From positions 62,001 to 126,000 of the forward strand of contig JABSOZ010000002.1 in the NCBI GenBank assembly GCA_013215295.1: 64,000 nucleotides of DNA, given 5' to 3'. The translations under genes and the position numbers were made by a program. Positions 8,305 to 18,781 of the stretch are shown in pieces; the first letter of the stretch is position 1, and the number at the start of each line of letters is the position of its first letter. Origin of the DNA: Colwellia sp. GTDB lineage: Bacteria > Pseudomonadota > Gammaproteobacteria > Enterobacterales > Alteromonadaceae. Under the pieces are notes generated by a model, which did no database searches, was not told the origin of the DNA, and saw only the letters and a list, made by a program, of their open reading frames with translations.

Positions 8305-8398
8305 AATAAACCAAGATACTCAAATATAAATAGACTATTGAAAAATAAGAAAAACATCCCAATGTAAACTTATAATAAATACAAACATAGGGATTATC

Positions 8399-9190
8399 AT
8401 GGCAAATTCAGTTTTAGTATTCGTTAGTCATTCATCTGACGATAAAGAAGATTATATTGAACCAATAGTACAAGACTTAGAGGACTGCTATATCAATGTC
8501 TGGTTTGATAAAAGAAAAATACTCCCAGGGAATAACCTACGAAAATCAATATTTCGAGATGGTTTAGATAAAGCTGATATTGCCTTATTATTTTTTACAA
8601 AACAATCATTACAGTCTTCATGGGTTGATAGAGAAATCAAACATGTTCTTAGAGAAGAATCAAAAAAGGGTAATAACTTTGATCTGAATAAAATCATCTC
8701 AATTTTTGATTCAACTGAAACGTATGAAACGATAAGTGATCGTTATCCTGAGTTAACTGATGATCTATTGCACTTGATGCCAAAAGACTATTCTAAAAAT
8801 GACTTAGGGCAATTGATCTCAGCTATTTGGTCAAAGTACTTAGATTTACAAGGAGGTGATATAGAAACACAGAAACAACTGTTAGCAAAAGACAAAGAGA
8901 TATTTCAAAAAGATAAGGAGATATCTGCTCTCAACAATAGCTTGAGCCAAGTTAAGACAAAATCTACTTCAGATGATGACCTGTTTAGTAAATATCTAAG
9001 CTCAGGAAAGTTACAAGATTTTATAGCACGCAAGGATGAGATACTTATTGCAGGTACGTTCGTTGGAAGAGAATTTTCCGGTACGAATGTCGCAATGGCA
9101 TTTGGAATAGTAGAAAAAGGTTCAGGAACTCTTGTAAAGCTAACCCCTAAAGGGATTAAGTTTTTCGAGTGGCTACTTTTAAATGAATAA
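8399..9190 (+). CDS. Stand-alone TIR-domain protein, candidate NAD+-cleaving defence effector
   Basis: The 263-aa protein starts with a TIR_2-type domain at residues 1-105. VFVSHSSDD forms the first strand and loop, VWFDKRKILPGNNL the BB-loop region, and SSWVDREI carries the W-x-x-x-E pattern (Trp75, Glu79) at the place of the catalytic glutamate of TIR NADases. Residues about 150-190 are a short coiled coil with two KDKEI repeats. Residues 195-263 form a small domain ending KLTPKGIKFFEWLL, possibly winged-helix. AGGGATT precedes the ATG. It is isolated between a repeat element and the suc genes. Known bacterial TIR proteins act in anti-phage immunity; that role here is inferred. Confidence 0.85.
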   Translation: MANSVLVFVSHSSDDKEDYIEPIVQDLEDCYINVWFDKRKILPGNNLRKSIFRDGLDKADIALLFFTKQSLQSSWVDREIKHVLREESKKGNNFDLNKIISIFDSTETYETISDRYPELTDDLLHLMPKDYSKNDLGQLISAIWSKYLDLQGGDIETQKQLLAKDKEIFQKDKEISALNNSLSQVKTKSTSDDDLFSKYLSSGKLQDFIARKDEILIAGTFVGREFSGTNVAMAFGIVEKGSGTLVKLTPKGIKFFEWLLLNE

Positions 9191-9201
9191 TTATTTCATA
9201 A

Positions 9202-9227
9202 AAAAACCCGCTAAGTAGCGGGTTTTT
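9202..9227. terminator. Bidirectional terminator between the TIR gene and sucD
   Basis: An 11-bp stem (AAAAACCCGCT with AGCGGGTTTTT) with loop AAGT sits between two convergent genes. U runs are present on both strands. Confidence 0.85.
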
Positions 9228-9258
9228 ATTAAGAACTCAGTTTGCAATCAAAAGCTGA

Positions 9259-10131
9259 TTACCAACCTGTTTTCTCTTTAAGTGCTTTGCCGATATCAGC
9301 TAAAGAACGAACAGTTTTAACACCCGCCGCTTCTAATGCTTTAAATTTCTCTTCAGCAGTACCTTTACCACCAGCGATAATCGCGCCAGCGTGACCCATA
9401 CGCTTACCTTCTGGTGCAGTAACACCAGCAATGTAAGATACTACAGGTTTAGTAACGTGTGCTTTGATGTATTCCGCAGCTTCTTCTTCAGCCGTTCCGC
9501 CAATTTCACCAATCATTACAATTGCTTCAGTTTGAGGATCGTTTTGGAACATTTCCAATACGTCGATGAAGTTAGTACCTGGGATAGGATCACCACCAAT
9601 ACCTACACAAGTAGATTGGCCAAAACCAAAATCAGTAGTTTGCTTAACGGCTTCGTACGTTAACGTACCAGAACGTGAAACAATACCAACTTTACCTGGT
9701 AAATGGATGTGACCTGGCATGATACCAATCTTAGTCTCGCCCGGCGTGATAACACCTGGGCAGTTAGGACCGATCATACGAACGCCAGTTTGGTTAAGCT
9801 TAGCTTTAACGTCAACCATATCTAAAGTTGGAATACCTTCAGTAATAGTAACGATAAGCTCGATTCCTGCATCGATAGCTTCTAAAATAGCATCTTTACA
9901 GAACGGAGCTGGAACGTAGATAACTGTTGCTGTTGCGCCAGTTACTTCTACTGCTTCACGTACTGTATTGAAAACTGGAAGGCCTAAATGCGTTTGACCG
10001 CCTTTACCTGGGCTTACGCCGCCAACCATTTGTGTACCATACTCAAGTGCTTGCTCTGAGTGGAAAGTACCTTGACCACCAGTAAAACCTTGACAGATAA
10101 CTTTAGTATCTTTATTAATTAAGATAGACAT
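9259..10131 (-). CDS. sucD: Succinyl-CoA synthetase, ADP-forming, alpha subunit
   Basis: The 290-aa product has the CoA-binding domain at the N-terminus ([20 protein letters not shown]) and the ligase domain with [17 protein letters not shown], which contains the phosphorylated histidine. Its length equals that of the E. coli protein. With SucC it converts succinyl-CoA to succinate while making ATP. Its ATG overlaps the last base of the sucC stop codon, indicating translational coupling. It is the last gene of the sdh-suc cluster and is followed by a terminator shared with the TIR gene. Confidence 0.98.
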   Translation of the reverse strand: MSILINKDTKVICQGFTGGQGTFHSEQALEYGTQMVGGVSPGKGGQTHLGLPVFNTVREAVEVTGATATVIYVPAPFCKDAILEAIDAGIELIVTITEGIPTLDMVDVKAKLNQTGVRMIGPNCPGVITPGETKIGIMPGHIHLPGKVGIVSRSGTLTYEAVKQTTDFGFGQSTCVGIGGDPIPGTNFIDVLEMFQNDPQTEAIVMIGEIGGTAEEEAAEYIKAHVTKPVVSYIAGVTAPEGKRMGHAGAIIAGGKGTAEEKFKALEAAGVKTVRSLADIGKALKEKTGW

Positions 10132-11297
10132 TATTTGCCCTCCGCAGCTGCTACAACTTTAGTTGCTGCATCAGTTAGTGATTCAGCAGCAATGATGTCT
10201 AAGCCAGAGTTCTTAAGAACTTCACGACCTAATTCAGCATTAGTACCTTCTAAACGTACAACAACAGGTACTTTAACGCCTACTTCTTTAACAGCGCCAA
10301 TAATACCTTCAGCAATCATGTCACAACGAACGATGCCACCAAAGATGTTAACTAAAACAGCTTTAACGTTTTCGTCTGAAAGGATAATTTTGAATGCTTC
10401 AGAAACACGTTCTTTGTTTGCTCCGCCGCCAACATCTAGGAAGTTAGCTGGCTTGCCGCCGTGTAAGTTAACGATATCCATAGTACCCATTGCTAGGCCT
10501 GCTCCGTTAACCATACAGCCTACAGTACCGTCAAGAGCTACATAGTTTAGCTCCCACTGTGCTGCATGTGCTTCACGTTCATCTTCTTGAGATGGATCGT
10601 GGAAAGCACGCATTTTAGGTTGACGGTAGATAGCATTACCATCGATACCAATTTTGCCATCTAAACAGTGAAGATTACCTTCGTCAGTAATTACTAACGG
10701 GTTGATTTCTAGTAAAGCGAAATCACAATCTTCAAACATTTTAGCTAGACCTAAAAAGATCTTAACAAATTGCTTCATTTGAGTTGGGTTTAAACCCAAT
10801 TTAAAACCTAATTCACGTGCTTGGTAAGGTTGAGCGCCAACTAGTGGGTCAATCTCAGCTTTGTGAATTAATTCAGGAGTCTCTTCAGCAATCTTTTCTA
10901 TGTCAACACCACCTTCGGTAGAAGCCATGAAAACAACTCTTTGAGAAGCTCTGTCAACAACAGCACCAAGATATAACTCGTTAGCGATGTCTGTACAGCT
11001 TTCTACTAAAATTTTAGTTACTGGCTGACCATTTGCGTCTGTTTGATAAGTAACTAAGTTCTTACCTAACCAGTGCTGAGCGAAATCTTTAATTTCTTGT
11101 TTAGATTTAACTAGTTTAACACCGCCAGCTTTACCGCGTCCGCCTGCGTGTACTTGAGTTTTAACAACCCACATATCGCCGCCAATTTTGTCAGCAGCTT
11201 CAGCAGCTTCTTGAGGAGTATCGCAAGCGAACCCTTCAGAAACTGGTAAACCGTATTCAGCGAACAATTGTTTCGCTTGATATTCATGCAAATTCAT
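10131..11297 (-). CDS. sucC: Succinyl-CoA synthetase, ADP-forming, beta subunit
   Basis: The 388-aa protein has an N-terminal ATP-grasp domain ([20 protein letters not shown], the usual family start; [13 protein letters not shown] in the nucleotide region) and a C-terminal ligase-CoA domain ([15 protein letters not shown]). It forms the alpha2beta2 enzyme of the TCA cycle with SucD, whose gene overlaps it by one base. A 168-base gap containing a hairpin separates it from sucB upstream, so sucCD may be expressed at a different level from sucAB. Confidence 0.98.
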   Translation of the reverse strand: MNLHEYQAKQLFAEYGLPVSEGFACDTPQEAAEAADKIGGDMWVVKTQVHAGGRGKAGGVKLVKSKQEIKDFAQHWLGKNLVTYQTDANGQPVTKILVESCTDIANELYLGAVVDRASQRVVFMASTEGGVDIEKIAEETPELIHKAEIDPLVGAQPYQARELGFKLGLNPTQMKQFVKIFLGLAKMFEDCDFALLEINPLVITDEGNLHCLDGKIGIDGNAIYRQPKMRAFHDPSQEDEREAHAAQWELNYVALDGTVGCMVNGAGLAMGTMDIVNLHGGKPANFLDVGGGANKERVSEAFKIILSDENVKAVLVNIFGGIVRCDMIAEGIIGAVKEVGVKVPVVVRLEGTNAELGREVLKNSGLDIIAAESLTDAATKVVAAAEGK

Positions 11298-11399
11298 GGT
11301 GATTTATCCATTTATCTGTAGATGAAAATGACAACTATTTTATATAAAACGTATATAAAAAGGCTGTCATCGAAAAAAGTTGACCGATTATAGTATAAA

Positions 11400-11427
11400 A
11401 GCTCTAAGGAACAAAGTCCTTAGAGCT
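11400..11427 (-). terminator. Hairpin between sucB and sucC (attenuating terminator candidate)
   Basis: A perfect 11-bp inverted repeat (AGCTCTAAGGA with TCCTTAGAGCT) and a 6-base loop sit between sucB and sucC. On the minus strand it is followed by TTTATACTATAAT, a weak U tract that also contains a TATAAT hexamer at 11387-11392. It could partially end sucAB transcripts, protect mRNA ends, or precede a secondary promoter for sucCD. Confidence 0.5.
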
Positions 11428-11465
11428 AATACTATAGTCTAAATCAAAAGATTTAATATTCTCGA

Positions 11466-12950
11466 TTAAATATCAAGAAGTAGACGTGTTGGATCTTCTA
11501 GCAAATCTTTAATTGCGACTAAAAAACCAACCGATTCTTTACCATCAATTAAACGATGATCATAAGAAAGTGCCAAGTACATCATTGGTAATATTTCAAC
11601 TTTACCATTTACTGCCATAGGTCTGTCTTGGATTTTATGCATACCCAAAATAGCCGCTTGCGGTAAATTCAAGATAGGTGTTGAAAGTAATGAACCAAAT
11701 ACACCACCGTTAGTAATAGTAAAGTTACCACCGGTCATTTCATCAATACTCAATTTACCATCACGGCCTTTAATTGCTAAGGCACGAATGCCATTTTCAA
11801 TCGCTGCCATACCTAACTGATCTGTATCACGTAATACTGGTGTAACTAGGCCACGTGGTGTAGAAACAGCAATCGAGATATCGAAAAAGTTATGATAAAC
11901 AATATCATCACCGTCAATTGAAGCATTTACCGCTGGATAACGCTTTAATGCCTCGGTAACAGCTTTGACATAAAATGACATAAAACCTAAACGCGTATCA
12001 TGTGTCTTCTCAAATAAGTCTTTATATTGCTTACGAAGATCCATAATAGGCTTCATATTAACTTCGTTAAACGTTGTCAACATTGCCGTAGAATTTTTAG
12101 CTTCTAATAAACGCTTAGCAATGGTTTTACGTAAACGTGTCATTGGTACACGTTTTTGAGTACGTTCGCCTAAGTCTTGTGCAACTGGAGCAGCAGCTTT
12201 CGCCGTTGGTGCAGCAGGCTTAGCTTTTGAAGCGTTAACAGCAGCTTCAACATCTTCTTTCGAAATACGTCCGCCTTTACCTGTGCCTGTTACATTAGCA
12301 GCAGTTAAACCTTTTTCAGTCATTAAACGACGTACTGAAGGACTTGCTAATTCGTCAGAGCTGATTACTTCTTCTGCAGTTGTCGCCGGAGCACCAGCTG
12401 TAGCGCCTGCATTTAATTCACCAATTATTTGTGAACCTAAAACCGTATCGCCTTCACCGTGGATAATTTTGCCAATTACGCCATTGTCTTGTGCCACAAC
12501 TTCTAGTACAACTTTATCAGTTTCAATATCAACCAAATTTTGGTCAACTGAAACAGTGTCGCCTTCAGCAACATGCCAAGTAGCAACAGTTGCATCAGCA
12601 ACGGATTCAGGTAAAACAGGTACGATAATGTCGATAACCTTTACTTGTGATGAGCCTGACGTTGCAGCTGGAGCAGTTGCAGCAACAGGTGATGCTACTG
12701 AAACAGCTGCGCCACCGTCAGAAAGTATAGCAATGACTTGATCGCCTAATACCGTTGCACCTTCAGCCTGTGAGATTTCAGTAATCACACCATCTTGGAT
12801 AGCAACAACTTCTAAAACCACTTTATCAGTTTCAATGTCTACGAGGTTCTGATCACGAGAAACTTTATCACCTACTTGTACGTGCCAAGTAGCTACGCTT
12901 GCATCTGCAACAGATTCAGGTAAAACGGGAACCTTAATTTCAATTGTCAT
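11466..12950 (-). CDS. sucB: 2-oxoglutarate dehydrogenase E2 (dihydrolipoyl succinyltransferase) with two lipoyl domains
   Basis: The 494-aa protein is longer than the roughly 405-aa E. coli SucB because it has two lipoyl domains. Each contains [12 protein letters not shown], with lipoyl lysines at about Lys43 and Lys145. They are joined by Ala/Thr-rich linkers. A peripheral E1/E3-binding domain follows at about 203-237 ([20 protein letters not shown]), then the catalytic domain with SYDHRLIDG near the C-terminus, carrying the active His and Asp. It lies 18 bases after sucA. The E2 forms the core of the complex making succinyl-CoA. Confidence 0.97.
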   Translation of the reverse strand: MTIEIKVPVLPESVADASVATWHVQVGDKVSRDQNLVDIETDKVVLEVVAIQDGVITEISQAEGATVLGDQVIAILSDGGAAVSVASPVAATAPAATSGSSQVKVIDIIVPVLPESVADATVATWHVAEGDTVSVDQNLVDIETDKVVLEVVAQDNGVIGKIIHGEGDTVLGSQIIGELNAGATAGAPATTAEEVISSDELASPSVRRLMTEKGLTAANVTGTGKGGRISKEDVEAAVNASKAKPAAPTAKAAAPVAQDLGERTQKRVPMTRLRKTIAKRLLEAKNSTAMLTTFNEVNMKPIMDLRKQYKDLFEKTHDTRLGFMSFYVKAVTEALKRYPAVNASIDGDDIVYHNFFDISIAVSTPRGLVTPVLRDTDQLGMAAIENGIRALAIKGRDGKLSIDEMTGGNFTITNGGVFGSLLSTPILNLPQAAILGMHKIQDRPMAVNGKVEILPMMYLALSYDHRLIDGKESVGFLVAIKDLLEDPTRLLLDI

Positions 12951-12968
12951 TTATTTATTCCTTACTCA

Positions 12969-15776
12969 CTAGTCTTCAACAGTTAGCGCGTCATTGACTA
13001 GCGCTTGTTGTTCTTTTACATGGACAGACATATAACCTACAGCTGGTGCTGCAGAAGCCTTACGACCTGCATATGTCAAATAAGTACCTTTAGGGATTGC
13101 CGCTCTAAAATGATGCTGTGAACAATACCATGCACCTTGGTTTTGCGGTTCTTCCTGACACCAAACGAATTGCTTCACATGTGGATATTTCGCCAACTCT
13201 GCTTGTAGCTCAACTTCTGGGAATGGATATAACTGTTCGATTCGAATGATCACAACATTTTCTTGTTCACTCTTACGACGTTGTTCAAGTAATTCGTAGT
13301 AAACTTTGCCACTACAAAATACGACACGTTCCACATTCTTAGGCTCTATATCATCAACTTCACCGATAACATTATGGAAAACACCTGTCGACATTTCTTC
13401 TAATGAAGAAACCGCTAATGGATGTCTTAATAATGATTTAGGTGACATCACAACTAGCGGACGACGCATAGGTCGTATCACTTGACGACGAAGCATATTA
13501 AATACTTGCGCAGGTGTTGATGGTACACAAACTTGCATATTGTGATCAGCACATAACTGTAAGAAACGTTCAAGGCGACCCGATGAATGTTCTGGGCCCT
13601 GACCTTCATAGCCATGAGGAAGCAACATAGTTAGACCACATAAACGGCCCCACTTCTGCTCACCAGAACTAATGAATTGATCAAATACTACTTGCGCACA
13701 GTTAGCAAAATCACCAAATTGTGCTTCCCAAATGGTTAAACCTGCAGGTTCTGCCGTGGTGTAACCATATTCAAAAGCAACGACTGACACTTCAGACAAT
13801 ACTGAATCATGAATATCAAACGGACCTTGGCCTTCGCGAATATTTTGCAAAGGTAAGTATTGGCTTGAATCTTCTTGATTATGTAAAACAGCATGACGAT
13901 GAAAGAAAGTACCACGGCCAGAATCTTGTCCGGTAATACGAACACGTTGACCTAAATCAACAATAGACGCATAGGCTAAGTTTTCTGCCATTCCCCAATC
14001 AAGTAATTTTTCGCCTGATGCCATTTTAACGCGATCATCATAAATCTTTTTAACACGTCCCTGTACAGGATGATTATCAGGATAAGTTGAAATTTTCCCT
14101 GCTAATTCTTTTAATTTAACGACAGAAATTTCTTTCTCGTATTCATCATCCCAGTCGTGACCAATAAATGGACTCCAATCTACAGAATGCTCTGTCATTG
14201 GTCGCCATTGTTCTACGGTGCACTGACCTTCATCAAGGAGTTTACGGTAATATGCCGCAAGCTCAGTCGATTTTGCTGAGGTAATTGAACCTTCAGCATT
14301 AAGTATATCTGCATAAATTTGACGAGGTGTCGGGTGCTTTTTAATTTTTTTATACATTAATGGCTGTGTTGCACTAGGTTCATCAGCTTCATTATGGCCA
14401 TGACGGCGATAACAAACTAGATCAATCACTACATCACGCTTGAATTCATTACGGTAATCGAGGGCAATTTGTGTTACCAAAATGACCGCTTCAGGATCAT
14501 CACCATTCACATGAAGAATTGGCGCTGAAACCATTTTCGCTATATCAGTACAATATTCACCACTACGCATATCTTGTGGATTCGACGTTGTAAAACCAAC
14601 TTGGTTATTAATTACAAGACGGATTGTTCCACCTACTTTAAATGCTCGCGCTTGCGACATATTAAAGGTTTCTTGTACAACACCCTGTCCTGCGATAGCC
14701 GAATCACCATGTATAGTAATTGGTAATACGGTATCACCTACTATATCGCCACGTCTGTCTTGACGAGCACGAACTGAACCGATAACAACAGGGTTAACAA
14801 TTTCAAGATGCGAAGGGTTAAACGCCAGCGCTAAATGTACATTTCCGCCAGGCGTAACAAAATCAGATGAATAACCTTGATGATATTTAACATCACCAGA
14901 AGATAAAATTTCATCATGTTTACCACCAAACTCGTCAAATAACTTCGATGGATTTTTCCCCATCACGTTAACCAAGACATTTAAACGACCACGGTGAGCC
15001 ATGCCAATGACAACTTCTTTAGTGCCTTGTGTGCCTGCGCGAGTGATTAACTCTTTCAGCATAGGAACTAGTGCATCACCACCTTCGAGTGAGAAACGTT
15101 TTGCGCCTGGAAATTTAGCACCAAGATATTTCTCAAGACCATCTGCAGCTATCAAACCTTTAAGAATTTCTTCTTTTTCAGCGATAGTAAGTACTGCTTT
15201 TGATTGCACAGATTCAAGACGATGTTGTAACCAACGTTTTTCATCTGTTGAAGTAATATGCATATATTCAGCGCCAATGCCGCCACAATATGTTGCTTTA
15301 AGTGATTTGTATAAATCACCTAACTTCATTGAATCTTCAGCAACTGCAAATGAGCCGACATTAAAATCTTTGTCAAAATCATTTTCAGAAAGTTCATGAT
15401 GCGATAATTGTAAATCGCGTACCTTATCTCGTTGCCATAATCCTAAAGGGTCTAGATTGGCATTTTGATGTCCGCGAAAACGAAAAGCGTTAATTAGCTG
15501 TAAAACTTTAACTTGTTTTGCATCGCCACCAGCAGAAACTACAACAGTTTTGTGTGATTGCTTAGCTAATTCTCTAAATTCATTACGGATTTCAGAATGC
15601 CTAAACTCTAGGTCAGCACCTTCAATTTTTGGAAGTTGTTGGAATAAAACTCGCCACTCTGCTGAAACAGATTGCGAGTTATCCAGATAAGATTCGTATA
15701 ATTCTTCATAATAAGTAGCGTTAGCACCACTTAAATGGGAAGACTCTAACCAAGCCTTCATTGTACCTTCGGGCAT
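12969..15776 (-). CDS. sucA: 2-oxoglutarate dehydrogenase E1 component
   Basis: The 935-aa protein has the family's usual length and a thiamine-diphosphate-dependent decarboxylase architecture. An N-terminal E2-binding segment (YYEELYESYL) is followed by GMAHRGRLNVLVNVMGK, then ILHVNGDDPEAV for ThDP/Mg binding, and the C-terminal pyrimidine domain with MLLPHGYEGQGPEHSSGRLE. It decarboxylates 2-oxoglutarate and passes the succinyl group to SucB. It is co-directional with sdhCDAB upstream and sucB downstream, the classical gammaproteobacterial arrangement. Confidence 0.98.
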   Translation of the reverse strand: MPEGTMKAWLESSHLSGANATYYEELYESYLDNSQSVSAEWRVLFQQLPKIEGADLEFRHSEIRNEFRELAKQSHKTVVVSAGGDAKQVKVLQLINAFRFRGHQNANLDPLGLWQRDKVRDLQLSHHELSENDFDKDFNVGSFAVAEDSMKLGDLYKSLKATYCGGIGAEYMHITSTDEKRWLQHRLESVQSKAVLTIAEKEEILKGLIAADGLEKYLGAKFPGAKRFSLEGGDALVPMLKELITRAGTQGTKEVVIGMAHRGRLNVLVNVMGKNPSKLFDEFGGKHDEILSSGDVKYHQGYSSDFVTPGGNVHLALAFNPSHLEIVNPVVIGSVRARQDRRGDIVGDTVLPITIHGDSAIAGQGVVQETFNMSQARAFKVGGTIRLVINNQVGFTTSNPQDMRSGEYCTDIAKMVSAPILHVNGDDPEAVILVTQIALDYRNEFKRDVVIDLVCYRRHGHNEADEPSATQPLMYKKIKKHPTPRQIYADILNAEGSITSAKSTELAAYYRKLLDEGQCTVEQWRPMTEHSVDWSPFIGHDWDDEYEKEISVVKLKELAGKISTYPDNHPVQGRVKKIYDDRVKMASGEKLLDWGMAENLAYASIVDLGQRVRITGQDSGRGTFFHRHAVLHNQEDSSQYLPLQNIREGQGPFDIHDSVLSEVSVVAFEYGYTTAEPAGLTIWEAQFGDFANCAQVVFDQFISSGEQKWGRLCGLTMLLPHGYEGQGPEHSSGRLERFLQLCADHNMQVCVPSTPAQVFNMLRRQVIRPMRRPLVVMSPKSLLRHPLAVSSLEEMSTGVFHNVIGEVDDIEPKNVERVVFCSGKVYYELLEQRRKSEQENVVIIRIEQLYPFPEVELQAELAKYPHVKQFVWCQEEPQNQGAWYCSQHHFRAAIPKGTYLTYAGRKASAAPAVGYMSVHVKEQQALVNDALTVED

Positions 15777-15890
15777 TGCCTGTTCCTTTATGGGATAAAA
15801 GCAATAAATAAAATGCTTATCTAATTTGCTAGATTACTCTAACTTAACTAAATAAACGACTCAAAAATCAGGTTGTGCTATTCCATTTTA

Positions 15891-15935
15891 TCATTACTGA
15901 CTTCACGGAGGTTATACCCCATGAAATCAGTGAAT
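15891..15935 (-). other. Hairpin in the sdhB-sucA spacer
   Basis: An imperfect stem pairs TCATTACTGACTTCA (15891-15905) with TGAAATCAGTGA (from 15922), with a small inner stem. No U run follows on the minus strand, so it looks like an mRNA-stabilising or processing structure between sdhB and sucA, not a true terminator. Confidence 0.4.
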
Positions 15936-15941
15936 AAAATA

Positions 15942-16652
15942 TTAAACTGCTCGTGCAATCAACATCGACTTAATATGACCGATAGCTTTCGTTGGGTTTA
16001 GCCCTTTCGGACAAACATCAACACAGTTCATAATGCCATGGCAACGGAATACGCTGTAAGCATCTTGTAAATCATCTAAACGTTCTTCTGTTGCTGTATC
16101 ACGGCTATCAATTAGAAAACGATAAGCATGTAATAAACCTGCAGGCCCGATAAATTTATCAGGATTCCACCAGAAAGACGGGCATGATGTAGAACAACAG
16201 GCACATAAAATACATTCGTAAAGACCGTCTAATTTTTCACGTTCTTCAATTGACTGTATATGCTCACGTGCAGGCGGCTCTTTACCATCATTAATTAGGT
16301 ATGGCTTAATTTTTTCATATTGAGTATAAAACTGAGTCATATCAATAATTAAATCACGTACTACCGGTAACCCCGGCAGAGGACGTAACACGATAGTTTT
16401 TGCTTTCAAGTCTGATAATGGCGTTATACACGCTAAACCATTCTTACCATTCATGTTTAAGCCGTCTGAGCCACAAACACCTTCACGACATGAACGACGG
16501 AATGATAAGCTAGCATCGGTCTCTTTTAATAAGATCAAAGCGTCAAGTACCATCATGTCAGAGCCTTCAGGAACGTCTAGTTCATACTCTTTCATGTATG
16601 GGGCATTATCAACATCTGGGTTGTAACGATAAATCGAAAATAACTGCTTCAT
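15942..16652 (-). CDS. sdhB: Succinate dehydrogenase iron-sulfur subunit
   Basis: The 236-aa protein carries the ligands for three clusters: the [2Fe-2S] site CREGVCGSDGLNMNGKNGLAC-like segment (Cys-rich near residue 55-75), CILCACCSTSCP, and CHGIMNCVDVCPKG for [4Fe-4S] and [3Fe-4S]. It links the flavin of SdhA with the membrane quinone site. It follows sdhA after an 11-base gap. Length and motif order match the E. coli subunit. Confidence 0.98.
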   Translation of the reverse strand: MKQLFSIYRYNPDVDNAPYMKEYELDVPEGSDMMVLDALILLKETDASLSFRRSCREGVCGSDGLNMNGKNGLACITPLSDLKAKTIVLRPLPGLPVVRDLIIDMTQFYTQYEKIKPYLINDGKEPPAREHIQSIEEREKLDGLYECILCACCSTSCPSFWWNPDKFIGPAGLLHAYRFLIDSRDTATEERLDDLQDAYSVFRCHGIMNCVDVCPKGLNPTKAIGHIKSMLIARAV

Positions 16653-16663
16653 TGCAATGCTCC

Positions 16664-18433
16664 TTAGTATACACGAGCTTTCGGAGGGAAAGCTTCACGG
16701 TGAACAGGTTTCATATTGACGTCACGCTTAGACATTGCTTCAGTCTCAGGCGTGTAGATAGAATGGCATAACCAATTAACATCATCACGTTCAGTAAAAT
16801 CTTGACGGGCATGAGCACCGCGAGATTCTGTACGGAAGTTAGCGGCTTTAGCTGAACAAAATGCTGTTTCCATCAAATTGTCTAACTCTAAACATTCAAT
16901 ACGTTGCGTGTTAAATTCAGACGATTTATCGTCTAATCTAGCATCTTTCAAGCGTTCACGAATTTCAGTTAATTCTTTCATGCCTTCTGCCATCGCTTCG
17001 CCTTCGCGGAATACCGAGAAGTTCATTTGCATACATTGCTGTAAGTCTTTGCGAATTTGCACAGGGTCTTCACCTTTCGTTGATGATTCCCAACGATTAG
17101 TACGGGCAAGTGACGCTTCTAAATCAGATTCAGAGGCATCTTTAGCCGTTTGAGTGTCGTTTAAGTAGGTCCCTAAAAAGTTACCTGCCGCACGACCAAA
17201 TACCACTAAATCAAGTAATGAATTACCACCTAAACGGTTTGCACCATGTACAGATACACAAGCAATTTCACCTACCGCGAATAAACCTTCAACAATGGTT
17301 TCTTTACCATCATTGCCAATGTTAAGCGCTTGACCATTTACATTGGTCGGTACACCGCCCATTTGATAATGGCAAGTAGGTATAACTGGGATTGGTTCAA
17401 CTGCAGGGTCAACGTGAGCAAATGTTTTAGATAAATCACAAACACCTGGTAAACGTTTCTCTAAAGTTTCACGACCTAAGTGATCAAGCTTAAGTTTGAT
17501 ATGCTTACCAAATTGAGGATGATCATAACCACGACCTTCACGGATCTCTGTCATCATTGAACGAGCAACAACATCACGACCTGCTAAATCTTTAGCGTTC
17601 GGTGCATAACGTTCCATGAAACGTTCGCCGTCTTTATTAAGTAAGTAACCACCTTCACCACGACAACCTTCAGTAACGAGTACACCCGCGCCTGCAATTC
17701 CCGTAGGGTGGAACTGCCACATTTCCATGTCTTGCATTTGAATGCCAGCACGTAGTGACATACCAACACCGTCACCGGTATTGATGTGAGCATTAGTTGT
17801 TGAAGCAAAAATCCGACCAGCACCACCGGTAGCAAGTACCGTAGCACGTGCCTTAAAGTAAACAATTTCGCCAGTTTCAATACAAATAGCAGTTGTGCCA
17901 ACAACGGCACCGTCACTATTTTTAACTAAATCGAGTGCGTACCATTCTGAATAAACGTTGGTTTTATTTTTAACGTTTTGTTGATACAAACAATGAAGTA
18001 ATGCATGACCTGTACGATCAGCGGCAGCAGCCGTACGAGCCGCTTGCTCACCACCAAAATTCTTTGATTGACCACCGAATGGACGTTGGTAAATTTTACC
18101 ATCTTCGGTACGAGAAAAAGGTAAACCCATTTTCTCTAATTCAATAATAGCCTCTGGGCCTATTTTACACATGTATTCAATAGCGTCTTGGTCACCGATA
18201 TAATCAGAGCCCTTAACAGTATCGTACATGTGTTGTTCCCAATGATCTTCATGAGCATTACCAAGTGCAACGGTGATACCACCTTGCGCTGATACTGTAT
18301 GAGAACGAGTAGGAAAAACTTTAGAGATCAAAGCACAAGATTTGCCTGACTCAGTAATAGCTAATGCGGCGCGCATACCTGCACCACCGGCGCCAATAAC
18401 TATTGCGTCAAATTCACGAATTGGAACGCTCAC
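16664..18433 (-). CDS. sdhA: Succinate dehydrogenase flavoprotein subunit
   Basis: The 589-aa protein has the FAD-binding start [13 protein letters not shown], the FAD-attaching His region SHTVSAQGG, active-site [20 protein letters not shown] and the C-terminal catalytic Arg region [17 protein letters not shown]. It oxidises succinate to fumarate on the cytoplasmic face of the inner membrane. The start codon is GTG at 18431-18433, immediately after the sdhD stop codon, so translation is likely coupled. Confidence 0.98.
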   Translation of the reverse strand: MSVPIREFDAIVIGAGGAGMRAALAITESGKSCALISKVFPTRSHTVSAQGGITVALGNAHEDHWEQHMYDTVKGSDYIGDQDAIEYMCKIGPEAIIELEKMGLPFSRTEDGKIYQRPFGGQSKNFGGEQAARTAAAADRTGHALLHCLYQQNVKNKTNVYSEWYALDLVKNSDGAVVGTTAICIETGEIVYFKARATVLATGGAGRIFASTTNAHINTGDGVGMSLRAGIQMQDMEMWQFHPTGIAGAGVLVTEGCRGEGGYLLNKDGERFMERYAPNAKDLAGRDVVARSMMTEIREGRGYDHPQFGKHIKLKLDHLGRETLEKRLPGVCDLSKTFAHVDPAVEPIPVIPTCHYQMGGVPTNVNGQALNIGNDGKETIVEGLFAVGEIACVSVHGANRLGGNSLLDLVVFGRAAGNFLGTYLNDTQTAKDASESDLEASLARTNRWESSTKGEDPVQIRKDLQQCMQMNFSVFREGEAMAEGMKELTEIRERLKDARLDDKSSEFNTQRIECLELDNLMETAFCSAKAANFRTESRGAHARQDFTERDDVNWLCHSIYTPETEAMSKRDVNMKPVHREAFPPKARVY

Positions 18434-18781
18434 TTATACACCCCACACAATTAAAAAGCCTGCCGCAAGGTAAGCTAATAAAGTAACAGAAAAGAAAAAT
18501 TGTAATGACCCACGCAGAAATGCTGGTTTGATGTAATCAGATAAAACTTGCCAAACACCAATCCACGCATGAACAACAAGTGATAAAACAGCAAGTAATG
18601 TTGCTATCTTCACTGACATTAGGCTAAAAAAACCATGCCATGCATCATAAGTAACATCAGTGGTAACAACAAAAAAACCAGCGATTAGTAACGTATATAA
18701 CGTTAAAATTATAGCGCTAGCTCTTATAAGAATAAAATCATGTACGCCATTTCGGCCTACTGTAGCAATGTTATTTACCAT
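18434..18781 (-). CDS. sdhD: Succinate dehydrogenase membrane anchor subunit
   Basis: I choose the ATG at 18779-18781 (MVNNIATVGRNGVHDFILIRA), which overlaps the sdhC stop codon as ATGGTAA, over a longer upstream frame. The 115-aa product has three membrane segments and the conserved HAWIGVWQVLSDYIK, where His and the Asp-Tyr pair serve haem and quinone binding. With SdhC it anchors the complex and carries haem b. Confidence 0.93.
   Translation of the reverse strand: MVNNIATVGRNGVHDFILIRASAIILTLYTLLIAGFFVVTTDVTYDAWHGFFSLMSVKIATLLAVLSLVVHAWIGVWQVLSDYIKPAFLRGSLQFFFSVTLLAYLAAGFLIVWGV

Noticed and set aside
8030-8329. 99-aa plus-strand ORF as a protein gene
   Set aside because: It lacks a ribosome site, spans several strong hairpins and has repeat-like composition, so I treat it as repeat translation.
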